In this document: positions 1 to 11,869 of the stretch, one piece after another
Layout of the letters: each line of letters begins with the position of its first letter
Numbering within the stretch: the stretch's first letter is position 1
Source: Clavulina sp. PMI_390
Taxonomy: Eukaryota > Basidiomycota > Agaricomycetes > Cantharellales > Hydnaceae
Assembly (NCBI GenBank): GCA_015039315.1
Contig: WIDE01000155.1
Coordinates: forward strand, 1 to 57,536
Reading direction: 5' to 3'
DNA: 57,536 bases
The notes under the pieces: generated by a model
What the model was told of the DNA's origin: nothing
The model's database searches: none
Seen by the model: the letters and a program-made list of their open reading frames with translations, nothing else
Position numbers and translations under genes: made by a program

Positions 1-210
1 GCTATGTGCCGACGCTTGGATGGCCTTGAAGAGATTTTCTACCTCGTCGCCTTTTCCTGGGGCGGCAGTAATCTACAGCACATTACCAAGGGCGAATGAG
101 GATTCGATATATCCTGATAGCTGTCGAAAGAAGTTCCAGGAGGAATCCCACAGACTTACATGGGCAACGACGATGATCGGAGCTTGAATCGCGTCGGGGG
201 ATGTGGCCAT
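1..210 (-). CDS. Antibiotic biosynthesis monooxygenase (ABM)-like protein, partial at window edge
   Basis: Two exons are visible on the minus strand, 160-210 (17 codons from ATG) and 1-72, joined in phase 0 by an 87-nt intron with GTAAGT donor and CTGTAG acceptor. The spliced start reads PIIVVAHITAAPGKGDEVE. This matches the first beta strand and the PGK-x-x-E helix start of ABM-domain proteins: small dimeric ferredoxin-like folds, often quinol or polyketide monooxygenases or simply stress proteins. Only the first 41 residues lie inside the window, so catalytic residues cannot be judged. No signal peptide is visible, so it is probably cytosolic. The ABM call rests on the shape of this N-terminus alone; substrate unknown. 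Confidence 0.6.
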
Positions 211-939
211 CTGAGTGATAGCAATGAGAAAGCAATTTAGCGAGAGAGGTTTTGCTTGAAGACGAGGTCGCAAGCTGAAGAGATGCATTGGAACCAGCGT
301 TTTTAGCTTGCTATATATGTGGCCAGTCGACAAACCTCAGGCCATCTTGTCATCATGATTATGATGCACTCAGCTTAATATGAATGGGAGTAGTGTAGAA
401 ACGTGAAGAAAATGACGTGATTGCGATAGGCAAAGACTGGCGGCGACATATTGCTCTTCGATCTAGCTTGACAAGACATTTCTCAGCGTGACGCAGAAAT
501 ATGGGCGTCTGGTGCCCGAAGCCCGACAAGATCCACCAAGGACTTATCAACACATAGTCGGTCATTATCATCCTTGCTTGGCAACTTGCCAATCGTCAGA
601 TGGTGCGACAAATCTTATGTCTGGCGGTGTTTGTCAATTTTGTCAACGGCCTTACCAGACGGTTGAAGATTTGTCACTGCCATCTGGTCAGAATGAGCAT
701 GTGGAGAAGAAAGCTTTTGTTAGGAAAGCCAATGTATAAGCACTAGTGTGTAGCGCAGAGATCGGACGCATCATAATAGGAGCAATTTTTGCCAAGCGCG
801 GCCTGCGACTCTCGTCGTACTCGTTGAATGTCGAATACGAACTCATAGCAGGGAAGTAGAGGCTCGTGCGTCGCCAGCAGAGCTTTGTCCGAGAAGGAAA
901 TAGTCAGCAATGGATTAAGCATGAAGTTCGTTAGGACCA
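211..939. other. Intergenic, no gene recognised
   Basis: This holds the upstream flank of the ABM-like gene and the 3' flank of the KRR1-like pseudogene. Short open frames at 359-592 and 488-739 show no family resemblance, no splice-consistent extension and no codon pattern of their own. Confidence 0.5.
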
Positions 940-1578
940 TTACTCATCTGGGCTTCGACTCTTGGCCTTCTGCTTTTTCTTTTTCTTCCTCTCTCCTTCC
1001 TCAGCCACGACACCATCACCACCCGGACCTTGCTTTGCAATAGCATCACTGTCCCGCTTGCGTTTCTTCTTTTCCTCGACCATGGGCGCCGCGTCTTCAC
1101 CAGGTGCAACGAAGGCTTCTGCGCACTCTACTTTCCGTTGAGACGTGACCTCTGCTTGCTACATACAGCAAATCCACAGGGGAAATGTATCGGTAAGCGA
1201 TTGAATTGAGAGTCTGGGGGATGCATAGGGACGAACCTTAGCTTCACGTTTTGCATCCCCGCGTGCCTGCTTCTCATGAGCCTTAAGGAAGTATTCTCTC
1301 GTCTTGAGTTGGATCTGGCCTTTCGCGGTAATTGCGCAAGTGGGAAGGGCGTATACACCTTCGTCTTCTGCCTCTCTCCACTACCTTCTGCACCTGCCCC
1401 AGACGGCCTGCGCCCGACGACGATGAAGCGGCCGCAGCCAAGTACGGCCTTAGCGTGTTCTGCAATGCGCTGCTGAACCTCTTCTCGCGTGGCGGCCGTA
1501 TCTCGCTTCTTTGCAGTCTTTTGGGCACTGGGAAGATGATTCTTGCGGAATCGGGGGAGGAAGCGATCTCAGGATTCC
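940..1578 (-). pseudogene. Truncated, degenerate copy of the 3' end of KRR1
   Basis: The segment matches the last two exons of the intact KRR1 gene (6130-6852). Exon 7-like sequence is 940-1158, ending in the Lys-rich tail KKQKAKSRSPDE and a stop. Exon 6-like sequence runs from 1237 up to about 1578. The intron between them (1159-1236, GTTCGT donor, TAG acceptor) is still present, so the copy is DNA-based and not a retrocopy. Lesions are clear. The Trp codon of the ESWDRFLP motif is TGA. One base is missing near 1400, in the Gly/Ser linker. A further frame change follows the PRK motif. Similarity stops abruptly at about 1578, and the KH-domain exons are absent. A short open frame at the right end is a shifted frame of the same copy, not a separate gene. 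Confidence 0.85.
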
Positions 1579-1769
1579 CTGTATTCGCTATCGTATCTGT
1601 CATGATCGGTGCCCTGGCACGAGAGCGGCCCGTGACCGTGAGCACCCAATATTGAAAAAAGATCGATGCATTGAGGATCGCGAGGTAGGAGTACAGATGC
1701 CACAGTAATGCAAAGAGCGGACAAGAACACAGTCAGGGGAGCTGAAGAAATGCGGCTGGTATGCTGACT

Positions 1770-3294
1770 TCAGTCGCCGTCACAACATTCTTCGAACGTG
1801 ACGGAGCTTGTCAGCGGCGCAAGCTCGTTTTCAATGTTACGCAAGCAAGACGGGACATAAAGGGCAATAGGCTCCAGGTCTTGGGCCACTCGATTGGAGA
1901 GGATGGCAATTAGTGATAACTCCAAGGGATTTATTATTTTGCTCTCTGGTTCAACCAAATCCCCAGTGATGATATGCAACTCCTGAAGTTCTGGGAATCG
2001 GTTCGTGCCTTGCAAGCCTAGAACATTGTCGAGTACCATAGGCAGTTGGTCATGGTCCTCAGTTATTCGAAGGCAAGTAACACGTGGGTAATGGTCCTAG
2101 TGGCGTTGTCAACTTGGACGGTCTGAAAATAACAATGGATAAACATACTTCGTCATCAAAATGCTCGTCAATAACCTCAGCATAATCTGCTAGTGATCTT
2201 GGATCCGGGCTGTTGTCTGGTAACTCCAGGATGGAGTCAAGATCGAGAATTTCACAATTCTCTGTGTTCATAAGATCCAAAAGTCGCACCACATCATCAA
2301 CCGTTGAGTCAGAAATTGCGAGCGAATAGATAGGTGGTAGCTCGACAAGATCCCAAGGGTCCTCGGAATTGCTATTGTCGGAAATCTTGCCTCCTATCTC
2401 AAGCCCCTCGATATATTCGAAGGATTTGAAGAAATCTTCCAAGTCACGGGTAGTGGTATCGAGGCCCCAGACTCTTAGCTTCGGGCCGGTGATCTGAGCC
2501 ATCCCGAGGATCGGGAAGGCACAACTACGAAGGTGTAGAGTTGGACAGCCTTGGAAATCCACACCTCGCATGTCCAGGCGTATGTCCAACGAATCTTTTT
2601 TGTTCCAAATGTCGCGGCCGGACACATGAATCGACTCCACGAAAAGTCTCCATAGCTTGCTGCCTCGGCCAACAGCGTTTCGCAATGTAGTCCCAGTCTC
2701 CCACGCATTATATTTGATAGTGAGTCTCTCAATAGAGCGACAACCAAGGCTCCACGTAACATCAGTGGAATTGTCATCGCCCGTGTACTGCTGGACTCTA
2801 TGGGGAGGAGGGCGCAGGAACTGAAGGTGAATTGGAAGTTCACGAGAGAGTTTCAGCGATCTTCGGAGTATCGGTAGGGAGTCTGAGGTGTCGATTGTGG
2901 TCCAGAGACTTGGAAAAGCTGACACGTTTGACCTCCACTTTTGGCAAACATTGAATAGTATGAGAGCTACACGGCGAGTGCTCGAATCACATAAGAGGAA
3001 GATAAGTCGAAGTATATCCTCCGGGAGCTGCAGTGCAGGGCATAACGAGTTGGCGAGTTGAGCATGCTCCAGGCGAACCGAATCGTAAAGACGGCGTGTT
3101 TTTGCAAGAATCTCTTCAAGGGATTGCAGAACGCTCTCAGATTTACGAAGGTCCTGAGCGCTGGTTCTGGTTCTTTCGATTCGAGTGTGTGGAGAGAAGA
3201 AAGTTGAGTTTGCAGCTCGTAAATCAGGGTTCTCATTACGAGCAATGCAATCAGCTAGCGAATGCAGCTCCGATGCAAACAATTGGAGTCGCAT
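1770..3294 (-). CDS. F-box-like protein
   Basis: Two exons, 2149-3294 and 1770-2096, are joined by a 52-nt intron (GTATGT...CACTAG, phase 0). Splicing joins HFDDE to DHYPRVTCLRITEDH and keeps one frame to the stop. The N-terminus is helical and coil-like (QSLEEILAKTRRLYDSVR). The F-box-like core follows, about residues 92-135: LQLPEDILRLIFLLCD, then VCQKWRSNVSAFPSLWTTI. The rest is a leucine-rich, irregular repeat region, as in basidiomycete F-box proteins that dock substrates to SCF ubiquitin ligases. The start is the first ATG. A TTTATAG acceptor lies just before it and a CAG|GTGAGA donor at 3370, so an upstream exon may exist. Target unknown. Confidence 0.75.
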
Positions 3295-3600
3295 GTCTAT
3301 AAAGAAAAACAAGGGGATCAGTGGTTATAAATGAGATTCTATTCAGTGCTGGCTAGTCTTATGTTCTCACCTGAAAGTGGCAGGGGCAGAAGTCTTGGAC
3401 GGTTGTGACAGTTTGTAGCTGCGTGTGCTGTACAACTGATATCCCTGAGAGGCGTGGGGAGGTAGAAGGGTGCTGGAGCATTCAGCCGCATCGACCGGCA
3501 CCGACGGCAAGCACCAAGTAAGATTTACACCACTTTTTCTAGAAATGTCCACAATTTTCCATTGATATCGAGGTGCTTTCAAGTACTTCTCTTACATCAG

Positions 3601-3632
3601 ACTAAAAAGCCTTTTTTTTTAAAAAAAAAATC
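3601..3632. repeat. T9A10 homopolymer palindrome
   Basis: A run of nine T (3612-3620) is followed directly by ten A (3621-3630), giving a perfect A/T hairpin or poly-dA:dT element in the upstream flank of the F-box gene. In fungi such tracts often exclude nucleosomes near promoters; that role is inferred here. Confidence 0.5.
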
Positions 3633-4803
3633 CTGGATTTCCTTTTGATGCTACTACTGTACTAAATCGACCATAGGTTCCCGGGTGTTACATGTGACAT
3701 GATTCTCACTGAAATTGTGGTAGTTCCTGGTTCCCGGGTGTGACAGAATTCGGCACCTATCCAGTATGAGGAACGGCCGCATTGCACTTATTTCCCTGTA
3801 GAGAGGTCTCGGAGTCCGCTGAAACACCCTCTCAGTACCATATTTGATTTCTGGGACTCATGCAACTCTGCTCTTGACGACATTGCCGGTCAATAGGCCC
3901 TCGATCTGTTCCATCGTCCATTTTGGCCCATGATGCTGTGCCGCGAATGTATGTGCAGGACCTTGAGAGTACCTTACTAATGGTGAACGGAGATGAAGAG
4001 CCCAACTGTATCAGTGATCTGATCTATGGCATCCGCCCTCTCACTTTTCCGGACGGTTCTTCCGCCAAAGCAAGTGAGAATTGTTCGGCAGAGGTAAGCG
4101 AGTGTGTCATAGGGTCGATCCAAAGGAGCAACATTGTTTTTGGCAGGATTAAATACAATGCAGTGGTCTCAATAACAAAACATGCTTCTATCTATCTCTT
4201 TTTGCGCTATCAGAGGAGAAATTTGTGGGAGACTATACTGTTTGAATTTTTGCGGAAATTTTCCCATTTTGGGCCATTTTTGGCGTTTTCGGCTGTTGCC
4301 GACGGCGGATTCGCTGTGACTGTTACGAAAATGATCCCAGGGAGTTCAGTTCATGGCGGACTGTGACCGTTATTTGAACCTATGGTCGATTTAGTACAGT
4401 AATACTTGCCCATACCCACTTCCCATTGTACATGCTTCAAATAAACCCGTATTGACCAGATCCCGAAATGCTCGGACTCAGGTACCGGAGATATGCAATA
4501 TAGCTTTCGTTCGATTAGAGACGCAATTATATACAGTAAGAACAGGACCGGGAAGAAACGAGAAACCAGCGTGTAGCACAACTTGGTAATTGACTTTTTT
4601 TATCGTCAGGAAACCGAGCCAGTGATCCCTGGAGCAGAAATATGTAGGGGTGAAAGTGGTACCAAGTTATGCATGTTTCGCAATTCGGGGGTCCGGAGCA
4701 GGTTTCGAGGCTATCGTGGGCGAACAGGCAGGAAGCAACGAGATTGTGACGAACGGTGCTACAGCTGCCACCGTAGAGAGAGCGAAAAAATAGGTGCTAT
4801 GAG
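3633..4803. other. Gene-poor stretch, no gene recognised
   Basis: A GGTTCCCGGGTGT motif occurs twice (near 3677 and 3730), 53 bp apart. An open frame at 3923-4366 begins MAHDAVPRMYVQDLEST but matches no family I know, and it runs into low-complexity T-rich sequence (around 4240-4300) typical of decayed repeats. No splice-consistent gene model could be built. Confidence 0.4.
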
Positions 4804-5175
4804 TTAAGGGGGATTATCGGGGGTGCAGAAGAGCTTTTGAATATTCGGAGATGGCGAGGAGCATTGTTGGTGAGGTCCAGAGTTGGCGCCGGGATCAGAG
4901 ATTTGGAGCATCGGGTATATTTCGTGAAAGGTGAGATTCGCCTCATGTCGATTCTGGAGTTGGACGAAGGTACTGGTGGCGAATGTTGTTCACCAGAGTG
5001 AAGGGGGTGTGGAGAAATGCCCGCGATACGCCGCTGTAGATACCTTTGGGCCCTCTGAGCCACAATGATCAACCGTCGCGTGTGCGAGGCTCCGCTGTGC
5101 CAGTATCATCTACCTGATGTTGTAAACTTCGATGCCCCGCGTCAGCGCAAGCGCATGGGCTGTTAGAGACTCCAT
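4804..5175 (-). CDS. Possible small hypothetical protein, three exons
   Basis: A splice-consistent model exists: exons 5114-5175, 4994-5054 and 4804-4953. Introns are GTAGAT...CTCAG (59 nt) and GTGAAC...CCAG (40 nt). All phases agree, giving about 90 residues starting MESLTAHALALTRGIEVYN and continuing RGPKGIYSGVSRAF. I recognise no domain. The second intron is very short and no second line of evidence supports the model, so it may be chance. It stands alone between the gene-poor stretch and KRR1. Confidence 0.25.
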
Positions 5176-6129
5176 AGCGCAGGTGAGAGAGGGAGGGCTG
5201 TGCCTAGCTGGTCGGAGAAGAGTTGAATGATTTGATTACGATCGGCAAAATCGAGGAAAGGCCGCGAGTGGCCGGCGCCAAAGTTTGGCGGTGGTAAACA
5301 GTGACGAGGTGCTACTGAGAGTGAGTGAGAGTGATGAAGGTAGTACTTACATCTACTGTAGAGCGTAAAGGGCGATTAGGAGGACGGAGGCAGGTTGCGC
5401 TGGTAGGGCAGCAGAAAGCATCATCACTCCGCGCAAAGCAAATTGGATGAAAGACCAAATCCATCGATTACTCGAGATAATGCAACAGAATACTCACGTC
5501 ATTGGTAAGATGTTTCCTTCGCAGTAGTCAGCCCAATAGTTCGTGTACATGTACGTGCTGTTGGCGCCAGTCTATCTCGAATGGCTGTAAGATCGATTTG
5601 ACACGGGTCCCGGTTTCTGGATCAACCTGAACAATGCTGTGGAGTGGCATTGCGACCAAAGAGTTTAGATGACGGTGATAGCGCACGGTATTCTGGTGTG
5701 TTCGTGATCAATTCGCTCACCCTTTGTCGTTATGAGGGAGGTGCTGGTGCGTCATTGATTCACTCGTTGATTTGGTGTTGATAACATGAACGATGAGCCG
5801 GTGCTGGTGACACTAGTGGGAAGCCGGCCGTATTCCGCGGCATGTAAAATCTAGCACAGACAGAGGCGGGGAACGATGATTGATTGTTGATGACTTGTCT
5901 TGGGTCGTAGTTGGTAGCACAGTGACACCGAGCCCCGATGCACTCTAGGAACAACAGAAGCAACTTGAAACAACACGCCTGATAATCCGCAACCTCGCCC
6001 ACCACAGGACACAACGGTTACTATACCGTGGCATTTATTCCATACCTCATCCAACATCACTACAGTGCTTGCAATGGGATGGTCCCAAAATGAAATAAGA
6101 TGGTGGAATAAGAAAGAGGTGCGTCTGAA
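5176..6129. other. Intergenic, 3' flank of KRR1; no gene recognised
   Basis: Several short minus-strand open stretches are present, for example one starting MPLHSIVQVDPETGTR near 5651 and another around 5760-6014. None joins into a convincing multi-exon gene. A GAGTGAGTGAGAGTGA simple repeat lies near 5320. Confidence 0.4.
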
Positions 6130-8062
<1,933 letters not shown>

Positions 8063-8191
8063 TCAGTTTTGGAGAGTTGCTCCTCGCTGTACACAAGTAC
8101 AAACACAACCACTCACTCCCGTCGCCTTTGCTGTTCATCTCTCAAACCACCCCTTCACCCTTCTTGGCTCTCCATAATACACGATACCACC
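8063..8191. promoter_or_regulatory. Bidirectional promoter between KRR1 and NCBP3-like gene
   Basis: The two start codons, minus at 8062 and plus at 8192, are only 129 bp apart, so both promoters and 5' UTRs share this interval. It is rich in C and T on the plus strand, with no obvious TATA box, as is usual for housekeeping pairs. The plus-strand ATG sits in a good Kozak setting (ACCACCATG). Confidence 0.6.
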
Positions 8192-9812
8192 ATGTCAAAC
8201 GACGACCTGACAATTCTCAACTACGATGAGGTCGACGACACACCCACCGAAGCGCGCGTAACGGTCAATATCCCAGACAGCGCTCTTGCAACGAGTGGTG
8301 AAGGAACGAGCGAGGGAGGAGAGAAAGAGCATGAACGCGCGTCAAGAACGAAGGCTTATAAACCCGCCGTGCCTGTCGCAGGGCTCTTTGGACGGCTTGC
8401 AAAGGTGGGCTGCAAATCATTGGCATGAACAGGCGCGAGGCGTGATGTCGTCGTCGGACCGCCGCCCCCTCCCCAACTGCCTTTGTACGGGCCTCCATGT
8501 CGTCGGCAGGGAGGGATGGGGCAGCACGTCGATTGACGGATCTCTGCTTGCTTCATGCGTGAAGGAAACGCTGGAGGACTTATGCATGGTGGATCTGGAT
8601 GCAGAGAAAACTCGACTCTCTTAGCACGACTACTACTGTTATGGTAGAGCCCGCAGAATACGCTATGGATGCAGGTAAGCACTTAATTACTTTAATTCCT
8701 TAATTCGTCGCTGTGCATAAAGGCATTACGAAGAGTTCCAATCAGGCTTGTTCATGACCACGTCCGTTCCTATAGAAAGCACATCCACACGACCAGAGGC
8801 ATTGCTCCTCCAAGGCCAACCGATCGGAAAGCTCAGCACGGAGAAGATATTCGAATATTGTGCATACTACAGCTCGACCGAGATTAAGCAGCTAGAGTGG
8901 GGTGAGTCGTGCTCGATGACAACCTTCGAAATGTAATAAACTCATCTGGCCACTCGCGATGGTTCTTCCCGACAATCCTTCATGATGAATAGTTGACGAC
9001 GAGAACTGTGTACTCGTCTACGAAGATTCGACTCTCGCTACAGCAGCGTATAATGCATTACGCAAGTCAAAGGACTCCGACTCAATCGACGAGCTCGAGC
9101 TCACCCCATGCCACCCAATCCGTACGCCATTTTTCCACCATTTTGATGACATGTGCTCTAATCATCATCTATCTGACACCCTTCGCCCTACTCAGCCATG
9201 TCTCTCTGGTCCGCTGCCGACCGGCTTGCCACATCCCTCGGCCTCGCTAGTGCAACCTCTACTGCAACCAAAACTGATTCGACCGAGTCCTCTGCAAATT
9301 CTGCGGCTCCAGGACTCAAAGGCCAGCTCTCCATCCGTCGCGCTCTGAAGACCGACATCAAGGTGCGCGGAGCACGGAATAAGAGCAAGTACTACGAAGC
9401 CCATGGTGGTCCACCACTATCAGGGCGCATTTCGCAGAAGCGTGGCCGGACAGACGATGAAGATGAGGATCAAGGAGATGATGGGAGGGGCAGGCGAAGG
9501 AGGACAGATAATGGTGGGTATTCGGAGCATGAAAGGGAGAGAGCACGCGCAGAGCTCGATGCCCAGCTCGATCGTTTTGCATCAGGGGGAGAGCCGGAGC
9601 AGGCTGATGGCGGGCCGTCGCTTGTCAATCGCCTAGGTGCAGCCCCTCCGAACAGGGATGGGGAGCGTCATCAGCGGAGGATTGCACCACTTCCCACAAG
9701 GCGAGGGGCCAGGAGGGGAGATGATAGACACAAGGGGCGGAGAGAACCGAGGGTGACGGTGGATAAGGATACTCTTGACGCCGAATTGGATGCCTTCTTG
9801 AAAGGCGAATAA
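8192..9812 (+). CDS. NCBP3: NCBP3-like nuclear cap-binding protein with FoP-like C-terminus
   Basis: Firm exons are 8625-8674, 8776-8901, 8993-9121 and 9196-9812, all phase-consistent. They follow a first exon from ATG 8192 (MSNDDLTILNYDEVDD). The central block EALLLQGQPIGKLSTEKIF, then QLEW, VDDENCVLVYED and AAYNALR, is the RRM-like domain of the NCBP3 (C17orf85) family, which binds capped RNA and links to mRNA export. The tail is Arg/Gly-rich and ends LDAELDAFLKGE. This resembles the C-terminal motif of chromatin-target-of-PRMT1 (FoP) proteins, which bind export adaptors. The join between the first exon and 8625 is not settled: candidate donors near 8341 (283-nt intron) and 8405 (needs another exon) were seen. 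An RNA export or processing role is inferred from the family. Confidence 0.75.
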
Positions 9813-10282
9813 GTGATCTAGGATGACAACTTGTTTTCTACTATCCCATCCACACCAAACCCTCCCCCCCTCTCTCTGGCTCTCGCCTCACTGCCCATAT
9901 CTACTGCTTTTCCCTCTTCTTTCCCTGCTATCTGTTGTAACCTGTGCATTGGTCTTACATGTCATGGTGCTGCTCGAATCAATCGATTGGTGTTGTATCA
10001 TGTTTGGCCCGACACCCTCAAGCCGTCTTCCGGCCATTCCTTCGACTTATCTTGACGATCGATGCTCATAAAGACGTGCTACTTGATATCATTATGCTCA
10101 TAAGAATTTAACAGACGCTGGATGAGGACTGAACGATTTTCGTTTTGATCCATTCTGGCAAGGTGCGGCTATTCTGAAGGTCTCAGAATCTGAGACTGCC
10201 GATGTGCGGTTGGTGCGGCACGTCTCACAACTTCCACCTCTGACACCTCCCGCCATCGTTCGATTCCTTTGCATTATTTGTG
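9813..10282. other. 3' flank of NCBP3-like gene and upstream region of next gene
   Basis: Pyrimidine-rich sequence follows the stop at 9812. No coding region with family resemblance is seen. The region leads to a TATA element at 10283. Confidence 0.5.
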
Positions 10283-10288
10283 TATAAA
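10283..10288 (+). promoter_or_regulatory. TATA box of the acidic protein gene
   Basis: TATAAA lies 99 bp upstream of the ATG at 10387. It is followed by a C/T-rich leader with CTCACTCTCTTGCGTCC and CAGGAT. The same arrangement recurs at 15985 (see findings), with almost the same TATA-to-CAGGAT spacing. Confidence 0.6.
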
Positions 10289-10386
10289 GGCTGCGACATC
10301 TCGCTCTCTCAGAGACTCCCTCACTCTCTTGCGTCCATCTCAGGATACCTCGAAGTCTCTCTCTTGCCCAACCCCAACCACTACCA

Positions 10387-11539
10387 ATGTCTCCCTCCAC
10401 TACCTTCACCTCTATCTTCAAGCTTGGTCGCAACGTCTCTAAGGTTATCACCAAAGTCCCTCGCGCCTTCAAGAACGTCCGCACCAGCTCCAAGCAGCAG
10501 TCGAAGGCCGTCCTTCCTGCTATGTCTTCCATCTACGAGATCAGCCACCTTGTCGACCCCTTCCAGCCAATCCCTATCAAGAAGGAGGACGACAACGAAG
10601 AGCTCAACTCGCTTGCTTCAACGAGCCTTACTACTACCACTGTCGACTCTGAGCTCTCCACTTCCCTCACTGGTTCCGAGCTCGAGGACGAGTCTGACTC
10701 TGATTCCGACCGTACGATGTCTGATGACGACATTAAACTCGCTAACATCAAGATCTTCGGTACGGAGAACGGATCTGTGGCTCGCGTCGAGGCTGTCTCT
10801 GTCTCTGATGATGGCGAGGATGACGATACTATTGAGGAGGAGCGCGCCATGGTGAGTATTCGCTTCTCGTGATGTGCCGATTTCGCTTTAACTCATCATG
10901 CCTCTTTCATAACTTATTCAGGCCACCTCCTCAATTACCCCTGTTACCAAGACTTCATCCCTGCTGTCGGTTACTCTCGAGCCTATTGAAGAGGAAGACG
11001 AGGACGCTGCTGACGACGAAGCTCTCACTGTCGACGACGATGCTACTGCTGATAATGACGGCTGGGGGTGCGATGGCTCGATCCAGAGGGCCAGGGCGAT
11101 GTACCAAGACCTCCAGACTATCCGCGCTTCCCTCTCCCGCAGCTCTGACGACCACAAAACTCTCTCGTTCGACTTCACTTCCTCTGTCGACTCTACCCCT
11201 GTGCACCGCGATGTCGTAGCGGAACGCGAAGAAGCTCGCTCTCGCGCGTCTGCTCTGTCACTTGCACGCCTTCAAGAGGACTCGCCAATCTGTTTCATGG
11301 ATGGCATTCCGATGCATACGCGCCCTGCTGTTCTTTCGTTGTTGGGTCGTTCGTCACCACTTCGCAACTGCTATATCGAGGACGCTGATGAAGATGACGA
11401 GGCTGTGGATGAGGAAGAGGAGGAAGAAGTTGAGGAGGAGCCAAAGTCGGTGTCCCCAGCGAGCTGGGCTGATATGGAGGATGAGGAGGAGCTGGAGCCG
11501 TTGGAGGATCTTGTGGCGTGGAATGCGACCTCTCGCTAG
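10387..11539 (+). CDS. Highly acidic protein of unknown function
   Basis: Two exons, 10387-10851 and 10922-11539, are joined by a 70-nt intron (GTGAGT...TTCAG, phase 0), giving 360 aa. The N-terminal 45 residues are basic (FKLGRNVSKVITKVPRAFKN). After that the protein is Ser/Thr-rich and strongly acidic (SELEDESDSDSDRTMSDDD, EEDEDAADDEALTVDDD). A short ordered-looking block, DSPICFMDGIPMHTRPAVLS, precedes a final Glu/Asp tract. No signal peptide, membrane segment or known domain is seen. The basic-then-acidic layout suggests a nuclear or chromatin-associated disordered protein, but that is a guess. Codon use is strongly C-ending (CTC, GTC, TCC), and the clean TATA promoter suggests good expression. 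Confidence 0.8.
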
Positions 11540-11869
11540 AGTCTCTTGTCTTTATTTCTTTATCTCATCTATTCGCTGTTTTGGGTCTCGGACAAACTGG
11601 TGGGCGACGAGATATTTTATTCGGACCTTTTCTTTCTTCCCGTTCCACACTATATCTATTACTACACCTTATTAGCTCTTCAATCATTTTCTTGGCTCAG
11701 TTCTCGGAACTAGCTTTTGTCCGATCGCGAGGATGTGAAACCGAAAAACCTCTGTGCTGCCTCATAAGAACCAAGCGTAGACATAACTGCTCCGCTGGGT
11801 TCCCGACTCACTACTCACTATGGTTGATAACGTTGGAGTTATTATGATATGCTGGAGCCAAAATAACGG
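11540..11869. other. Intergenic between convergent genes
   Basis: This is the 3' flank of the acidic protein gene and of the convergent F-box gene. T-rich sequence at 11620-11700 is compatible with 3' processing; no gene is seen. Confidence 0.5.

Noticed and set aside
359..739. Short frames on both strands near the left end
   Set aside because: No ATG in good context, no family resemblance and no splice partners.
1276..1655. Plus- and minus-strand frames of 66-120 codons over the KRR1-like fragment
   Set aside because: They are shifted or antisense frames of the degenerate KRR1 copy, not genes.
3923..4366. 147-codon plus-strand frame
   Set aside because: No recognised motif, and the second half is T-rich low complexity. 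Left as unexplained sequence, not called as a gene.
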